Shown: positions 41,101 through 52,702, numbered from the stretch's first letter. The stretch: 64,000 bases of DNA from an uncultured bacterium (GCA_905339405.1 CAJPGC010000029.1:1-64000); one strand, 5' to 3'. Numbers and translations are program-made. The notes: a model not told the origin generated them from the sequence alone.

Positions 41101-42649
41101 AGTTCACCCATTTCCTGCCGTCCCTGCCGATGAACCTTTCCGCCTCCACCGGCCCGTAGCTGCCCGCCCTGTAAAGGCAGAGCTCCGGGGCCCCCTGCCC
41201 TCTTTCCTCGGAATAGTCGAGGGCCGGGCTTAGCCACTCCCAGCTCATCTCCATGGCGTCCGAACGGATGAAGAGCATCTTGTCGCCTATCATGCAGTCC
41301 ATGAGGACCCTTTCATAGGCGTCGAGGACGAGCCCCTCATACCCTTCAGTATAGCCGAAATCCATTACAACGTCCCTCAGGCACATGCGCGAGCCGGGGT
41401 TCTTGGCGTGGAACTTGAGCTGTATCCTCTCGTCCGGCTGTATGCGAATTATGACGGCGTTCGGGCCTATCTCCTCCTCGAAGATGCCGCTGAACATCTG
41501 GTGGGGCACCGCCCTGAACTGGATCGTGACCTGCGTGAAGCGGCTCTTGAGCCTCTTGCCGGAGCGCAGGTAAAAAGGCACCCCCTGCCACCTCCAGTTG
41601 TCTATGAAAAGCTTCATCGCGGCGAAGGTCGAAACGGCGGAGCGCCTGTTGACGCCGTCCTCCTCGCGGTAGCCCCTCGCGGACTTGCCGTTCACCTCGC
41701 CCTCTACGTACTGGCCGAGCACGAGGTTGTCCCTGAGGCTTTCCCTGTCAAGGGGGCGCAGCGCCCTGAAGACCTTCACGCGCTCGTCCCTCACCATCTC
41801 CGACTTGTAGACCGACGGGGGCTCCATGCCGACGAACGACAGTACCTGGAGCATGTGGTTCTGGAACATGTCCCGGAGCACCCCGGCCTCCTCGTAATAC
41901 CCGGCCCGCTTTTCGATGCCGAGAGATTCGGAGGCGGTTATCTGGACGTGGTCGATGAAGTGCCTGTTCCAGATAGGTTCGAATATCGAGTTCGCGAAGC
42001 GGAACATCATTATGTTCTGGACCGTGTCCTTGCCGAGGTAATGGTCTATCCTGAAGACCTGCTCCTCGCGGAAGTGCTTTTCGACGGTCTTCTCGAGGGC
42101 GCGGGCGCTCTCGAGGTCGCGGCCATAGGGCTTCTCTATTACTATCCTCGTCCACCCCCCGTCCTCCGAGGCAAGCCCGGAAGACGCGATAGATTCGATT
42201 ATGCTGGAGTAGACCGAAGGAGGGGTCGAAAGGTAAAGTATCCTGTTGCGCCCGGTCGAGTGCGTAAGGGCCTTATCGTCCATGTACTCCCTGGCTTTCC
42301 GGAGAGAGCCCTCGCTGTAGTCGGTAGGGAAGTAATGGAGCCTCTTTCCGAACTCTTCCCAGGCGACGTGGTCGAAGTTGCCGGCCTTTTTGACGGCCTT
42401 TTCCATGTCCGTCCTGAAGGACTCTTCGCTTATGTCCGTCCTCGCCAGTCCCAGTATGAAAAAGCCTTTCGACAGGAGCTTGTTCCTGAAGAGGCAGAAG
42501 AGGGCCGGGAGGAGCTTTCTTTTCGTCAGGTCCCCGGAAGCGCCGAATATGACGATGGCGCAAGGGTCGGAGGATATCTCCTCGCAGAGCGACGGGCCGA
42601 GCTTTCCTATCTTTACCGTCGGGTGGTGTCCGCCGGGACTCTCTTGCAT
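41090..42649 (-). CDS. zwf: Glucose-6-phosphate 1-dehydrogenase
   Basis: 519 residues. NADP-binding IFGASGDLTKRKLLPALF, the active-site motif RIDHYLGKDTVQNIM and the C-terminal GYEGLVLDAYERVLMDCMIGD are all present. It catalyses the first oxidative pentose phosphate step. The ATG at 42649 has AAGGAAGG upstream. A terminator lies between it and gnd, so zwf-glk-pgl may have their own promoter. Confidence 0.95.
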   Translation of the reverse strand: MQESPGGHHPTVKIGKLGPSLCEEISSDPCAIVIFGASGDLTKRKLLPALFCLFRNKLLSKGFFILGLARTDISEESFRTDMEKAVKKAGNFDHVAWEEFGKRLHYFPTDYSEGSLRKAREYMDDKALTHSTGRNRILYLSTPPSVYSSIIESIASSGLASEDGGWTRIVIEKPYGRDLESARALEKTVEKHFREEQVFRIDHYLGKDTVQNIMMFRFANSIFEPIWNRHFIDHVQITASESLGIEKRAGYYEEAGVLRDMFQNHMLQVLSFVGMEPPSVYKSEMVRDERVKVFRALRPLDRESLRDNLVLGQYVEGEVNGKSARGYREEDGVNRRSAVSTFAAMKLFIDNWRWQGVPFYLRSGKRLKSRFTQVTIQFRAVPHQMFSGIFEEEIGPNAVIIRIQPDERIQLKFHAKNPGSRMCLRDVVMDFGYTEGYEGLVLDAYERVLMDCMIGDKMLFIRSDAMEMSWEWLSPALDYSEERGQGAPELCLYRAGSYGPVEAERFIGRDGRKWVNYER

Positions 42650-42683
42650 ATGCCTTCCTTTTCTGGGGCTGTCTTCATAATCG

Positions 42684-42710
42684 AAAGCCCCTCAACGAGG
42701 GGCTTTTCAC
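42684..42710 (-). terminator. Rho-independent terminator between gnd and zwf
   Basis: GCCCCTC/GAGGGGC stem with a 3-base loop, followed on the minus strand by CTTTCG; 20 bases past the gnd stop. The T-run is short, so read-through is possible. Confidence 0.65.
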
Positions 42711-42729
42711 CGTCACCGGCTTACGGCGT

Positions 42730-43638
42730 TCACTTCGGGCCGCGCTTGACGCCGTGGCCGCCGAACTCTTCGCGCAACGCGGCGAGCACCTTCTCGCCGA
42801 AAGACTCGTCCTGCCTGGAGCGGAACCTGCGCATGAGGGAGGCCGTTATGACAGGCAGGGCGACGTTGAGGTCGACCCCTTCCTTGACCATCCATCTCCC
42901 CTCGCCGGAGTCCTCCACGTACCCTATTATCGAATCGAGCCCGTCTTCTTTTTCAAAGGCGTCTTCGAGGAGCTCGAGGAGCCACGAGCGCACCACGCTG
43001 CCCTTGTTCCAGAGGGCCGACAGCTCGGAGTTCCTTATGCCTTCGCCGTAGGGCGAGGCCTTCAACAACTCGAAGCCCTCGGCATAAGCCTCCATCATCC
43101 CGTACTCGATGCCGTTATGGACCATCTTCACGAAATGGCCTGCACCGCTCGCCCCGCAGTACATGTATCCTCCGGGAGGCGCGAGGGTTTCAAGCAAAGG
43201 CTTCATCCACTCGAACCCGGATTCCGGGCCGCCTATCATCGTGCAGTAGCCTTCCTTCAGCCCCCATATGCCGCCGCTGACTCCCGCGTCCATGTAGACG
43301 AGGCCAGAGGCAGAAAGCTCTTTTGCGCGCCTCAGGTCGTCCTTGTAGTAGCTGTTCCCGCCGTCGACTATCATGTCGCCTCTGGACATGAGCGGCTTCA
43401 AAGCATCTATCGTGCCGTCTACCGGAGCGCCCTCGGGCAGCATTATCCAGACGAGCCTCGGTGAGGCGAGTTTTGTGACGAGCTCCTCGATGGAGGAGGC
43501 CGCTTCCATGCCGTCTTTGCGGGCCGCTGCGGCCGCTTCAGCGCTTCTGTCGAACCCCACGACCCTGTGGCCGCCAGCCACGAGGCGTCTTGCCATGTTG
43601 AGGCCCATGCGTCCGAGCCCTATTATTCCGGCTTCCAT
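42730..43638 (-). CDS. gnd: 6-phosphogluconate dehydrogenase, decarboxylating (short type)
   Basis: 302 residues, the short GntZ/YqeC-type rather than the ~470-residue form. Rossmann motif [27 protein letters not shown], substrate loop VDGGNSYYKDDLRRAKELSASGLVYMDAGVSGGIWGLKEG, and catalytic HFVKMVHNGIEYGMMEA. It turns 6-phosphogluconate into ribulose-5-phosphate and CO2; short forms are often NAD-linked. GGAGGG precedes the ATG. Confidence 0.92.
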   Translation of the reverse strand: MEAGIIGLGRMGLNMARRLVAGGHRVVGFDRSAEAAAAARKDGMEAASSIEELVTKLASPRLVWIMLPEGAPVDGTIDALKPLMSRGDMIVDGGNSYYKDDLRRAKELSASGLVYMDAGVSGGIWGLKEGYCTMIGGPESGFEWMKPLLETLAPPGGYMYCGASGAGHFVKMVHNGIEYGMMEAYAEGFELLKASPYGEGIRNSELSALWNKGSVVRSWLLELLEDAFEKEDGLDSIIGYVEDSGEGRWMVKEGVDLNVALPVITASLMRRFRSRQDESFGEKVLAALREEFGGHGVKRGPK

Positions 43639-43666
43639 CCACTCCCTCCGGGAATTTCTTTTTTCT

Positions 43667-46528
43667 TCAGGAAAGGGCCGCGCCCTTCAAGAACTCCTCG
43701 AACTCGCGAAGGGAAGCGGCAGAAGGGTCTTTCATCCCGACGAGCGCCACCCTCGAGCCCTTTGAGTCGAGCGCCTCCATGTCGCCGAAAGCCTGCGACA
43801 GCTCGAGCTGGGAGAAGCTGAAGACGCTGCCCGGCACCTTGAAATCCGCCTTCGCCTCGTGGCAGAAGATGATGAAGACCCCGCATTCGGGCCGCCCTTT
43901 GTGGAGCTGGCCCGTGGAGTGAAGGTACCTGGGGCCGTAGCCGAATTGGGTGGCGGCCCCGGTATTGTCCCTCAAGGCCCTCCTCATCCCGGAGAAGCTC
44001 TTCTCCAGCTCCGGGTCGGAGGGGTCGTAGTAGGCCATGAGCCCGACGTAGTCGCCCTTGCCGATGAGCTTCAGGAATTCCTTAATGGCCTCTTCGGGGC
44101 TCTTGTCCTTGTCTTCGATGTTCATCCTGCCGAAGGCCGTCTTGCCGAGGTAGACGTTGAACCCGTTGCCGATTACCGGAACCCCGGGGGGCTTGAGGCC
44201 GTCTTGCGCGCCTGCCTGATTAAGCCTCGAGACGGCGAGCTTTTTCGCCAGCTCGACGTCGGGCTGGTCAAAGGGGTTTATGCCGAGTATCTGCCCCGCG
44301 ATGGAGGTTGCCACTTCCCAGCGGAGGAACTCGCCGCCGAGCTCGTATATCTCCTTGAGCCTGAGGTCGATGACCGGGTGTCCTGCCGAGGCCAGTGCCC
44401 GCAAGGCCTCCGCCACCGCGCTGTCCGCCTCCCCCAGAGTTATCGATATGAAGACCCTGTCGTTCCCGTACGAAGAAGGGGCCCCCAAAGGCTCGTTCAC
44501 GACCGGCACGAGGCCCCTGCCTTCCTTGCCCGTCGACTCGGCTATTAGCTGCTCTATCCACATCCCGAAGCTCTCTATCTCCTTCGAAAGGAAAAAAGTG
44601 AGCTTGTCCCTCCCATTCAGCCCGAGCCTCCCGAGGGCGGCCCCCAGCATCAGGACCGGGTTCTCCGGCACGTTGACGCAAGGCTGTACCATCGCCTCGA
44701 CCCTTGAAGCGTGCTCGAGGATGCGGCCTATGTCTATGCCGATGAGGGCGGCGGGCAGGAGCCCGAAGTACGAGAGGGCCGAGAACCTTCCTCCTACGTC
44801 CTTCGGGTTAAGGAAAACCTTCCTGAATCTGTATTTCTTGCAGAAGCCCTCAAGCGGGGTGCCGGGGTCTGTTATGGCTATGAAGTTCCTGCCCGACTCC
44901 GCGCCTTTTATCCGGCCGAGCTCCTCGTGGAAGTACTCGAAGAGGCTCAATGGCTCTATGGTGGAGCCGGACTTGCTCGAGACGACGAAGAGAGTTTTTT
45001 CCAGGTCTATTCTCTCTTCCACTGACTTCAGGGCCTCCGGGTCGGTGGAATCGAGTACGAGAAGGCCGGGGTAGCCAGGGGCGCTGCCGAACGACCTCGA
45101 GAAGACCAGCGGGGCAAGGGAGGAGCCGCCCATGCCGAGGAGCACGACGTCTTTGAACCCGTCGTCCCTGACCTCTTTCGCGAAGGAGACTATCTCTTCT
45201 ATGTGCTCGTCCATTATGTACGGCAGGGCCATCCAGCCCAGTGAGCCTTTTATCTGCTTCTTTTCCTCGAGCCCAGTCTTCCAGAGGGTCGCGTCCTTTG
45301 CCCACAGCCTCTCGAAGAAGTTCTCGCGGCTTACCTCTTCGAGCGATTCGGATACCGGCGACTCGAAGCCGTTCAGGGCGAACTTTACCGGCAGGCCCGC
45401 CTTCTTCTCGAGCGAAGCGCGTTTTTCCGCGATAGTCCCCAGTATCTCCTCGTACGACCCGGTAAAAGTCCTTATGCCATCCGCTTCGAGACGGGCGGTG
45501 GCGCCAGAGTAGTCCAGGCCGAGAGAGGAGAGCCCCTCGAATACCTTTTTGGCCCCCTCCAGGTCTTCCGTGAGCGACGGGACGGCATGGCCGTGGTTGT
45601 AGAAAGCCAGGAGGGTATGGAGCGGCATGGTGTTTATAGTGCCCGGGTGGATGAGCTCGGATATATATTTTATATCGCTGTACTGCGGGTTCTTCGTGCC
45701 TGTCGACGCCCACAGGAGCCTCTGTGGCCTCGCGCCGTTCTCCTTCAATTTCCTGAACCTGTCGGAAGAGTAGACCGCCCCGTACCTCATCCAGGCCTGT
45801 TTCGCGTTCGCCACGGCGACCTTGCCGAGAAGGGCGCGGAGCCTTGCGCGCTCGTCGTTGCTTTTGGTCTTCGTTATGCGCTCTTCAAGCAGCCTGTCGA
45901 ACGCCGTGTCTATCCTGCTCACGAAGAAGCTGGCGACGCTCACAACGGTATCGACCGGCATTCCGGCGGCGGCCCTGCGCTCGAGCCCCCTTATGTAAGC
46001 CCAGGCCGCCTCCTCGTAGCGTTCGACCGAAAAAAGGAGCGTAACGTTGACGCTCACCCCTTCGAAGGTAAGCTCCTCTATCGCCTTGAGCCCTTCAGCC
46101 GTGCCCGGCACCTTGACCATGATGTTCGGCCTGTCGACAGCCTTGATGAGCCCCCTGCACTCTTCAACGGTTGAGGCCGCGTCGCTTGCGAGCCTCGGGT
46201 CGGCCTCGATGGAGACGAGCCCCTCCAGGCCGCCGGACTCCCGCCAGAGGGACGCGAAAGTGTCGGCCGCGAGCCTTACGTCCCTGACGATGAGCTTCCT
46301 TGCTATCTCCTCGTCATTGAGGCCTTCCTTCAGGAGCTTCGAGATCTCTTCGTCGTACTCGGTCGTACCGGCTATGGCCCGCTCGAATATCGTGGGGTTT
46401 GAGGTGATGCCTGAGACGGCGTACTCGTCGGAAAGCCGCTTGAGTTCGCCCGAGGTCACTACCCCCTTCCTGAGGTTGTCGTGCCAGACGCTCTGGCCTA
46501 GCCGCTTGAGTTCAAGTAGGGGGTTCAT
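43667..46528 (-). CDS. tal-pgi: Bifunctional transaldolase/phosphoglucose isomerase
   Basis: 953 residues from the ATG at 46528 (CAGGAG upstream; the frame extends to 46630 without a site). Residues 1 to ~365 are transaldolase (GQSVWHDNLRKGV, SGITSNPTIFERAI, NIMVKVPGTAEGLKAIEEL with the Schiff-base Lys, RLLWASTGTKNPQYSD). From ~380 onward is glucose-6-phosphate isomerase (VVLLGMGGSSLAPLVFS, FVVSSKSGSTIEPLSLFEYFHEEL). Fusions of this kind are known in several lineages. It links the non-oxidative pentose phosphate branch to fructose-6-phosphate. 28 bases before gnd. Confidence 0.92.
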   Translation of the reverse strand: MNPLLELKRLGQSVWHDNLRKGVVTSGELKRLSDEYAVSGITSNPTIFERAIAGTTEYDEEISKLLKEGLNDEEIARKLIVRDVRLAADTFASLWRESGGLEGLVSIEADPRLASDAASTVEECRGLIKAVDRPNIMVKVPGTAEGLKAIEELTFEGVSVNVTLLFSVERYEEAAWAYIRGLERRAAAGMPVDTVVSVASFFVSRIDTAFDRLLEERITKTKSNDERARLRALLGKVAVANAKQAWMRYGAVYSSDRFRKLKENGARPQRLLWASTGTKNPQYSDIKYISELIHPGTINTMPLHTLLAFYNHGHAVPSLTEDLEGAKKVFEGLSSLGLDYSGATARLEADGIRTFTGSYEEILGTIAEKRASLEKKAGLPVKFALNGFESPVSESLEEVSRENFFERLWAKDATLWKTGLEEKKQIKGSLGWMALPYIMDEHIEEIVSFAKEVRDDGFKDVVLLGMGGSSLAPLVFSRSFGSAPGYPGLLVLDSTDPEALKSVEERIDLEKTLFVVSSKSGSTIEPLSLFEYFHEELGRIKGAESGRNFIAITDPGTPLEGFCKKYRFRKVFLNPKDVGGRFSALSYFGLLPAALIGIDIGRILEHASRVEAMVQPCVNVPENPVLMLGAALGRLGLNGRDKLTFFLSKEIESFGMWIEQLIAESTGKEGRGLVPVVNEPLGAPSSYGNDRVFISITLGEADSAVAEALRALASAGHPVIDLRLKEIYELGGEFLRWEVATSIAGQILGINPFDQPDVELAKKLAVSRLNQAGAQDGLKPPGVPVIGNGFNVYLGKTAFGRMNIEDKDKSPEEAIKEFLKLIGKGDYVGLMAYYDPSDPELEKSFSGMRRALRDNTGAATQFGYGPRYLHSTGQLHKGRPECGVFIIFCHEAKADFKVPGSVFSFSQLELSQAFGDMEALDSKGSRVALVGMKDPSAASLREFEEFLKGAALS

Positions 46529-46706
46529 AGCGCTCCTGGGACGCGTGGCGGATTTGGTACAGGCCGGCAAAAACAAACGGCAAGCCGCGAGCAGAACGCC
46601 GGGAAAGCGTTCTCCCGGGTCCAGCTGCATGAATGTTTTTATATTATTTAAAACAAATATCTATATTGAAGGGTGCTTTTGGAGCGGGTAGCCCCGGGCC
46701 GGACAA

Positions 46707-46749
46707 TATACTTATCGGCAGGCCTGTTCCCGGCCTGCCGATAAGTATA
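46707..46749. repeat. Perfect 18-bp hairpin between tkt and tal-pgi
   Basis: tatacttatcggcaggcc (46707-46724) is exactly complementary to 46732-46749 across a 7-base loop, 8 bases past the tkt stop. There is no T-run, so it is either an mRNA 3' stabiliser, a factor-dependent terminator or a protein site. Confidence 0.7.
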
Positions 46750-46757
46750 ACAGAATA

Positions 46758-48806
<2,049 letters not shown>

Positions 48807-49035
48807 CTATGCCTCTTTACAAGGGGTTTTTCGGAGAGAGAATCTTAACAGATTTGGGGAAAAAGACAATGCAAAATTATTTTAAAAGCCTGTCGTGAAA
48901 AAGCACTCCGCTCAGGATTTTCATGAAAAATCTTTGCGCGCCGACGCGCCTGAACGAGGCGTCTTCTGCCCCCGGAACAACTAAGAAGGCCCGCGGCCGC
49001 TTCATGCGCGGCAATCACGGGCCTGTCTTTTCGTT
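48807..49035. other. Intergenic region upstream of tkt with a GC-rich hairpin
   Basis: With the adjoining repeat copy B this is a gap of about 375 bases. GGCCCG (48988) and CGGGCC (49018-49023) enclose an inner GCGGC/GCCGC pairing: a terminator-like hairpin without a clean T-run. An open frame at 48845-49096 crosses it and the repeat but has no coding character. The tkt promoter must lie here. Confidence 0.45.
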
Positions 49036-49165
49036 GCCTTAAAAATCTGATATTTTTTCCGAGGTCGAGGAAGGGTGGAAGTAAAAAGCGCAGCATCTAT
49101 GACAATATGTGAGCATTTTTACTTACGACCTGACGAAGAGATCGGGAAAAAGAGCAATTTTTAGA
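49036..49165 (-). repeat. Long-hairpin dispersed repeat, copy B
   Basis: Second copy of the element at 4561-4692, same orientation, about 18 bases past the stop of the DUF502 gene. Differences from copy A tend to preserve pairing: CTGA/TCAG in A becomes CCGA/TCGG here, and AATAAAAA/TTTTTATT becomes AGTAAAAA/TTTTTACT. That indicates selection on, or replication through, the hairpin. Confidence 0.75.
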
Positions 49166-49181
49166 TGTAGCTATATAAACC

Positions 49182-49841
49182 TCAGCTGTTGACCAGGTCC
49201 CTGTCCTTCTGGTTCGGGATATAGTTCTTGAACTCGTCGTTGTTGGGGATGACCATGCCGCCCGTCATTATGACCTTGAAGGCGTCTTCGACCTTCATGT
49301 CGAGGTAGATGACGTCTTTTTCAGGCAAAACCGCGAAATACCCGGAAGTCGGGTTCGGGGTAGTAGGGACGAACACGCATACCGAAGGCTCGCTCGTCGT
49401 CTTGTGCTTTATCTCGCCGTTCACCCTGCTTGTCATGAACCCCATCGAATAGAGACCCTTCCTCGGGAACTCGATGAGCACGACCTTCCTGAAGCCCTGG
49501 TTCTCCTGGCTGAAGAAGGTTTCCATGAACTGCTTCGTGGCGTTGTAGACCATGCGCACTACCGGCAGCCTTGCCATGCCCTTTTCTGTAAGGCTGAGGA
49601 GGGTCTTGCCCAGGTAGTTCGTGGTAAGAAGGCCTATCATGAATATGCCGAAGACCGTAAAAATTATGCCCAGGCCCGGCACGTGGAAGGGCAGATAGGT
49701 GTCCGGCCTCAAGGAGACCGGAAGGAGCGTCAGCATGCTGTCCATCGAGTTGACTATGATGGACAAGACGTAATACGAAAGATACAGGGGCACCACTACG
49801 AGGAGCCCTGTCATGAAATATCCTCTGAACATCTTTGTCAT
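49182..49841 (-). CDS. DUF502 membrane protein
   Basis: 219 residues from the ATG at 49841, which overlaps the panD stop (ATGA). Two N-terminal membrane helices ([49 protein letters not shown]) are followed by the DUF502 core [20 protein letters not shown]...[22 protein letters not shown] and [27 protein letters not shown]. The family is widespread but unassigned in bacteria. Coupling to the pantothenate operon is by position only. Confidence 0.85.
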   Translation of the reverse strand: MTKMFRGYFMTGLLVVVPLYLSYYVLSIIVNSMDSMLTLLPVSLRPDTYLPFHVPGLGIIFTVFGIFMIGLLTTNYLGKTLLSLTEKGMARLPVVRMVYNATKQFMETFFSQENQGFRKVVLIEFPRKGLYSMGFMTSRVNGEIKHKTTSEPSVCVFVPTTPNPTSGYFAVLPEKDVIYLDMKVEDAFKVIMTGGMVIPNNDEFKNYIPNQKDRDLVNS

Positions 49842-50218
49842 ATGCAATGGGCCGAAAGCTCGGCGCTTATCTTCCTTATGGAGTTGTTCCCGTCTACGTA
49901 GACCAGCACCGGGGCGTGCTTTTTAGCCTCCGCCTCTTCAAATACCGAATAGCTGGCGATGATGACGAGGTCGCCCTTTTTCGCGAGGTGGGCGGCCGCG
50001 CCGTTTATTGAGATGACGCCGGAGCCCCTCTCGCCCTTTATGGCGTAGGTGGTGAGCCTGTTGCCGTTGGCGATGTCGTATATCTGGACCTGCTCGAACT
50101 CATATATGCCGGCAGCCTCCATGAGGGCTTCGTCAATGGCGACCGAGCCCTCGTAATCGAGGTTGGCGTCAGTGACCGTGGCCCTGTGGATCTTGCTCTT
50201 GAGCATCAAGCGCTGCAT
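49838..50218 (-). CDS. panD: Aspartate 1-decarboxylase
   Basis: 126 residues. Contains the self-processing site YEGSVAID: cleavage between Gly24 and Ser25 gives the pyruvoyl cofactor that decarboxylates aspartate to beta-alanine. [17 protein letters not shown] and [19 protein letters not shown] are typical. It supplies the beta-alanine used by PanC, encoded just upstream. Confidence 0.95.
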   Translation of the reverse strand: MQRLMLKSKIHRATVTDANLDYEGSVAIDEALMEAAGIYEFEQVQIYDIANGNRLTTYAIKGERGSGVISINGAAAHLAKKGDLVIIASYSVFEEAEAKKHAPVLVYVDGNNSIRKISAELSAHCI

Positions 50219-50249
50219 CTTTCCCGTTCCTCCTGAAATCGAGGCCCCT

Positions 50250-51095
50250 TTACTTGAGCCTCGTGTTGTCTATGAGCCTTGCCTTACCTATCTTGACGGC
50301 AAGGAAAAGCATCGAGCTGCCGTCTACTATCGGCGCATCCCCGAGGTCTTCGGCGCGGCGCACATTGATATAGTCTATCACGGCCAGGGGCTCTTTCTCT
50401 ATGATTTTTTTCACCTTTTCGATTACGGCAGCGCTCCGCGCCTCTCCTCCGGCGACAAGACGCCTTGCCTCTTCCATCGCCCTGGGCACGCAAACCGCGG
50501 CTTTCCGCTCATCGCCGCTCAGGTAGGAGTTGCGCGAGCTCATGGCCAGGCCGTCGGGTTCGCGCACGGTTTCGACCCCGACGATTTCCACCGGAATATC
50601 AAGGTCTTTCACCATCCGCTCGATTATCGTGAGCTGCTGGAAGTCCTTGCGCCCGAAAAGCGCGGCCCTGGGCATGACTATGTTGAAAAGCTTGAGGACT
50701 ACAGTTGTCACCCCCCTGAAATGGCCGGGCCTGGACGCCCCGCACAGGGTATTGGAAAGCCCCTCGACCTCCACGTAAGTCCTGAAGCCTTCGGGGTATA
50801 TTTCAGCCGCTTCAGGGGTGAAGACGATGTCAACGCCCTCTTCTGCGGCCATCCTGAGGTCCCTGTCGAGGTCCCTCGGGTACGAGCCCAAATCTTCCCT
50901 GGGGCCGAACTGGGCCGGGTTGACGAATATGCTCATGACGAGGGTGGAGCCCCTGGGCCTCGCTGCGCGTAGTAGCGCCCTGTGGCCGTCATGCAGGTAG
51001 CCCATCGTCGGCACGAAGACCACCCTTTCGCCTCTGGCCGCGAGGGCAATTGAAGTCTCCTGCATCTCTTTTATGGTCTTTATTATTTTTGGCAT
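50250..51095 (-). CDS. panC: Pantothenate synthetase (pantoate-beta-alanine ligase)
   Basis: 281 residues. [20 protein letters not shown] is the HxGH-bearing nucleotide-binding motif, followed by [25 protein letters not shown] and [10 protein letters not shown]-type [17 protein letters not shown]. It joins pantoate and beta-alanine using ATP. Between panB and panD, 21 and 31 bases away. Confidence 0.95.
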   Translation of the reverse strand: MPKIIKTIKEMQETSIALAARGERVVFVPTMGYLHDGHRALLRAARPRGSTLVMSIFVNPAQFGPREDLGSYPRDLDRDLRMAAEEGVDIVFTPEAAEIYPEGFRTYVEVEGLSNTLCGASRPGHFRGVTTVVLKLFNIVMPRAALFGRKDFQQLTIIERMVKDLDIPVEIVGVETVREPDGLAMSSRNSYLSGDERKAAVCVPRAMEEARRLVAGGEARSAAVIEKVKKIIEKEPLAVIDYINVRRAEDLGDAPIVDGSSMLFLAVKIGKARLIDNTRLK

Positions 51096-51116
51096 TGCGT
51101 TATTCAGGCAGGCCCG

Positions 51117-51911
51117 TCAGTAGGAATGTTCCTTCGTGGGGAAAGTCCCCTTCTCAACGTCTTTTACGTACTCTGAGGCCGCTAAATAGATTATGTTCCT
51201 GAGGTCGGCGTACCTTTTGACGAACTTCGGGACCCTGTTGCCGGTAAGCCCGAGCATGTCGTTCACCACGAGCACCTGCCCGTCGCAGTCAGGTCCCGCG
51301 CCGATGCCGATGGTCGGTATCGTAAGCCTCTCGGTTATATCTTTCGCGAGCTGGGCAGGCACGCCCTCTAGAACAATCGAGAAGGCGCCCGCGTCTTCTA
51401 TGGCGATTGCGTCCTCGATTATCTCCTCGGCCTCCCTGCCCTTGCCCTGCACCTTGTACCCGCCCATCCTGTGCACCGACTGCGGGGTGAGCCCGACGTG
51501 GCCCATGACCGGGACGTCCATCGCGGCTATCGCCCGGACGGCCTCCGCAGTCCTCCTGCCGCCTTCGAGCTTCACCGCCTCGGCACCGCCTTCTTTCACG
51601 AGGCGCACGGCGTTCCTCCTGGCGTCGTCGATTGAGGCCTGGTATGAGCCGAAGGGCATGTCGCTTACGACCAGGGCAGCTACCCTGCCCCGCGCCACGG
51701 CCCTCGTATGGTAGATTATCTCGTCGACCGTCACAGGGAGAGTCGTGTCGTAGCCTGCCTCGACCATACCGGCGGAGTCCCCCACTAAAAGCACCGGCAC
51801 CCCGGCGTCGTCGAGTATCTTCGCTGTGGCGAAGTCGTAGGCGGTAAGGACAGGTATCTTCCTGCCTTCCTCTTTCATTCTCGCGATATCAACGGCAGTG
51901 ACCTTTTTCAT
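51117..51911 (-). CDS. panB: 3-methyl-2-oxobutanoate hydroxymethyltransferase
   Basis: 264 residues. IPVLTAYDFATAKILDDAGVPVLLVGDSAGMVEAGYDTTLPVT, VKLEGG, VMGHVGLTPQSVHRMGGYKVQG and TIGIGAGPDCDGQVLVVNDMLG are the PanB landmarks (Mg ligands Asp/Asp/Glu included). It makes ketopantoate from alpha-ketoisovalerate. No panE is adjacent; ketopantoate reduction must be done elsewhere. Confidence 0.95.
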   Translation of the reverse strand: MKKVTAVDIARMKEEGRKIPVLTAYDFATAKILDDAGVPVLLVGDSAGMVEAGYDTTLPVTVDEIIYHTRAVARGRVAALVVSDMPFGSYQASIDDARRNAVRLVKEGGAEAVKLEGGRRTAEAVRAIAAMDVPVMGHVGLTPQSVHRMGGYKVQGKGREAEEIIEDAIAIEDAGAFSIVLEGVPAQLAKDITERLTIPTIGIGAGPDCDGQVLVVNDMLGLTGNRVPKFVKRYADLRNIIYLAASEYVKDVEKGTFPTKEHSY

Positions 51912-51951
51912 CTCAACCCCCTGACGGCCGGTATTGAAGGACCACAGAAAC

Positions 51952-51981
51952 TAAAAAACCCTCCGGTCTGCCGGAAGGTCT
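51952..51981 (-). terminator. Rho-independent terminator
   Basis: CCTTCCGGCAGACCGGAGGG hairpin followed by a run of T on the minus strand (A-run near 51951-51957). It separates the deoxynucleoside kinase gene from panB. Confidence 0.75.
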
Positions 51982-52060
51982 CATTGAAGCCGCCCATTGG
52001 TAAAGGGCGCCGGGTACAATTATTATAGACCAATTCGGCGGTCCAGACAATACCGCCCGT

Positions 52061-52702
52061 CTACCTCGAGGAAAGCGGTATGTAATGCTGGGAGCCGCCC
52101 TTCATGCTCTTTATTTCCTTCACGAGGTTGGCGAGGTCTTCGGGGTTGTTGACGAAGTCAATCTCGCTCGTGTTGACGACCAGCAGGGGCGTGTCGCTGT
52201 AATAAAAGAAATACCTATTGTAGGCGTCGATGAGCTTTTCGAGATACTCGTCCTTCACGCCCTTTTCGTAATCGAAGTTCCTCCTGCCTATCCTGTCGAG
52301 GAGGACGTCGGTCGAGGCCTGCAAATAGATGACGAGGTCGGGCTTCGGTATGCGCGTATCGAGCAGGCGGTAGACCTGCTCATAGAGGCACAGCTCGTTC
52401 TCGTCAAGGTTCAGATAGGCGAATATCCTGTCCTTGGCGAAAAGGTAGTCGGAGACGACGGAGGTATTGAACAGCTCCGGCTGGAACATGTCCTTTTGCT
52501 GCTGGTAGCGGCTGAGGAGAAAGAAAAGCTGTGTCTGGAAGGCGTACTTTTTCATGTCGCCGTAGAACTTCGGCAGAAAAGCGTTATCCTCCACCTCTTC
52601 CAGGAGGGTCCTTCCGCCGAGTTCCTTTGCCAGCAGCTCGGCAAGGCTCGATTTGCCCACGCCTATCGGGCCTTCTATGGCTATATAACGCGATTTTTCC
52701 AT
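52061..52702 (-). CDS. Deoxynucleoside kinase family protein
   Basis: 213 residues. P-loop EGPIGVGKSSL (11-18), then LLEEVEDNAFLPKFYGDMKKYAFQTQLFFLLSRYQQQKDM, SDYLFAKDRIFAYLNLDENE and the lid-type RIGRRNFDYEKGV. This is the dNK/dGK-type fold that phosphorylates deoxynucleosides. A role in nucleotide salvage is expected, but in several lineages the gene is found beside pan or folK genes, so another phosphoryl acceptor is conceivable. 48 bases downstream of rsmA. Confidence 0.82.
   Translation of the reverse strand: MEKSRYIAIEGPIGVGKSSLAELLAKELGGRTLLEEVEDNAFLPKFYGDMKKYAFQTQLFFLLSRYQQQKDMFQPELFNTSVVSDYLFAKDRIFAYLNLDENELCLYEQVYRLLDTRIPKPDLVIYLQASTDVLLDRIGRRNFDYEKGVKDEYLEKLIDAYNRYFFYYSDTPLLVVNTSEIDFVNNPEDLANLVKEIKSMKGGSQHYIPLSSR

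Noticed and set aside
41408-43051. 547-codon plus-strand open frame
   Set aside because: Antisense to zwf and gnd, no recognisable motif; shadow frame.
48845-49096. 83-codon minus-strand frame upstream of the hairpin repeat
   Set aside because: Crosses a GC-rich hairpin and part of repeat copy B; no ribosome site and no protein-like composition.
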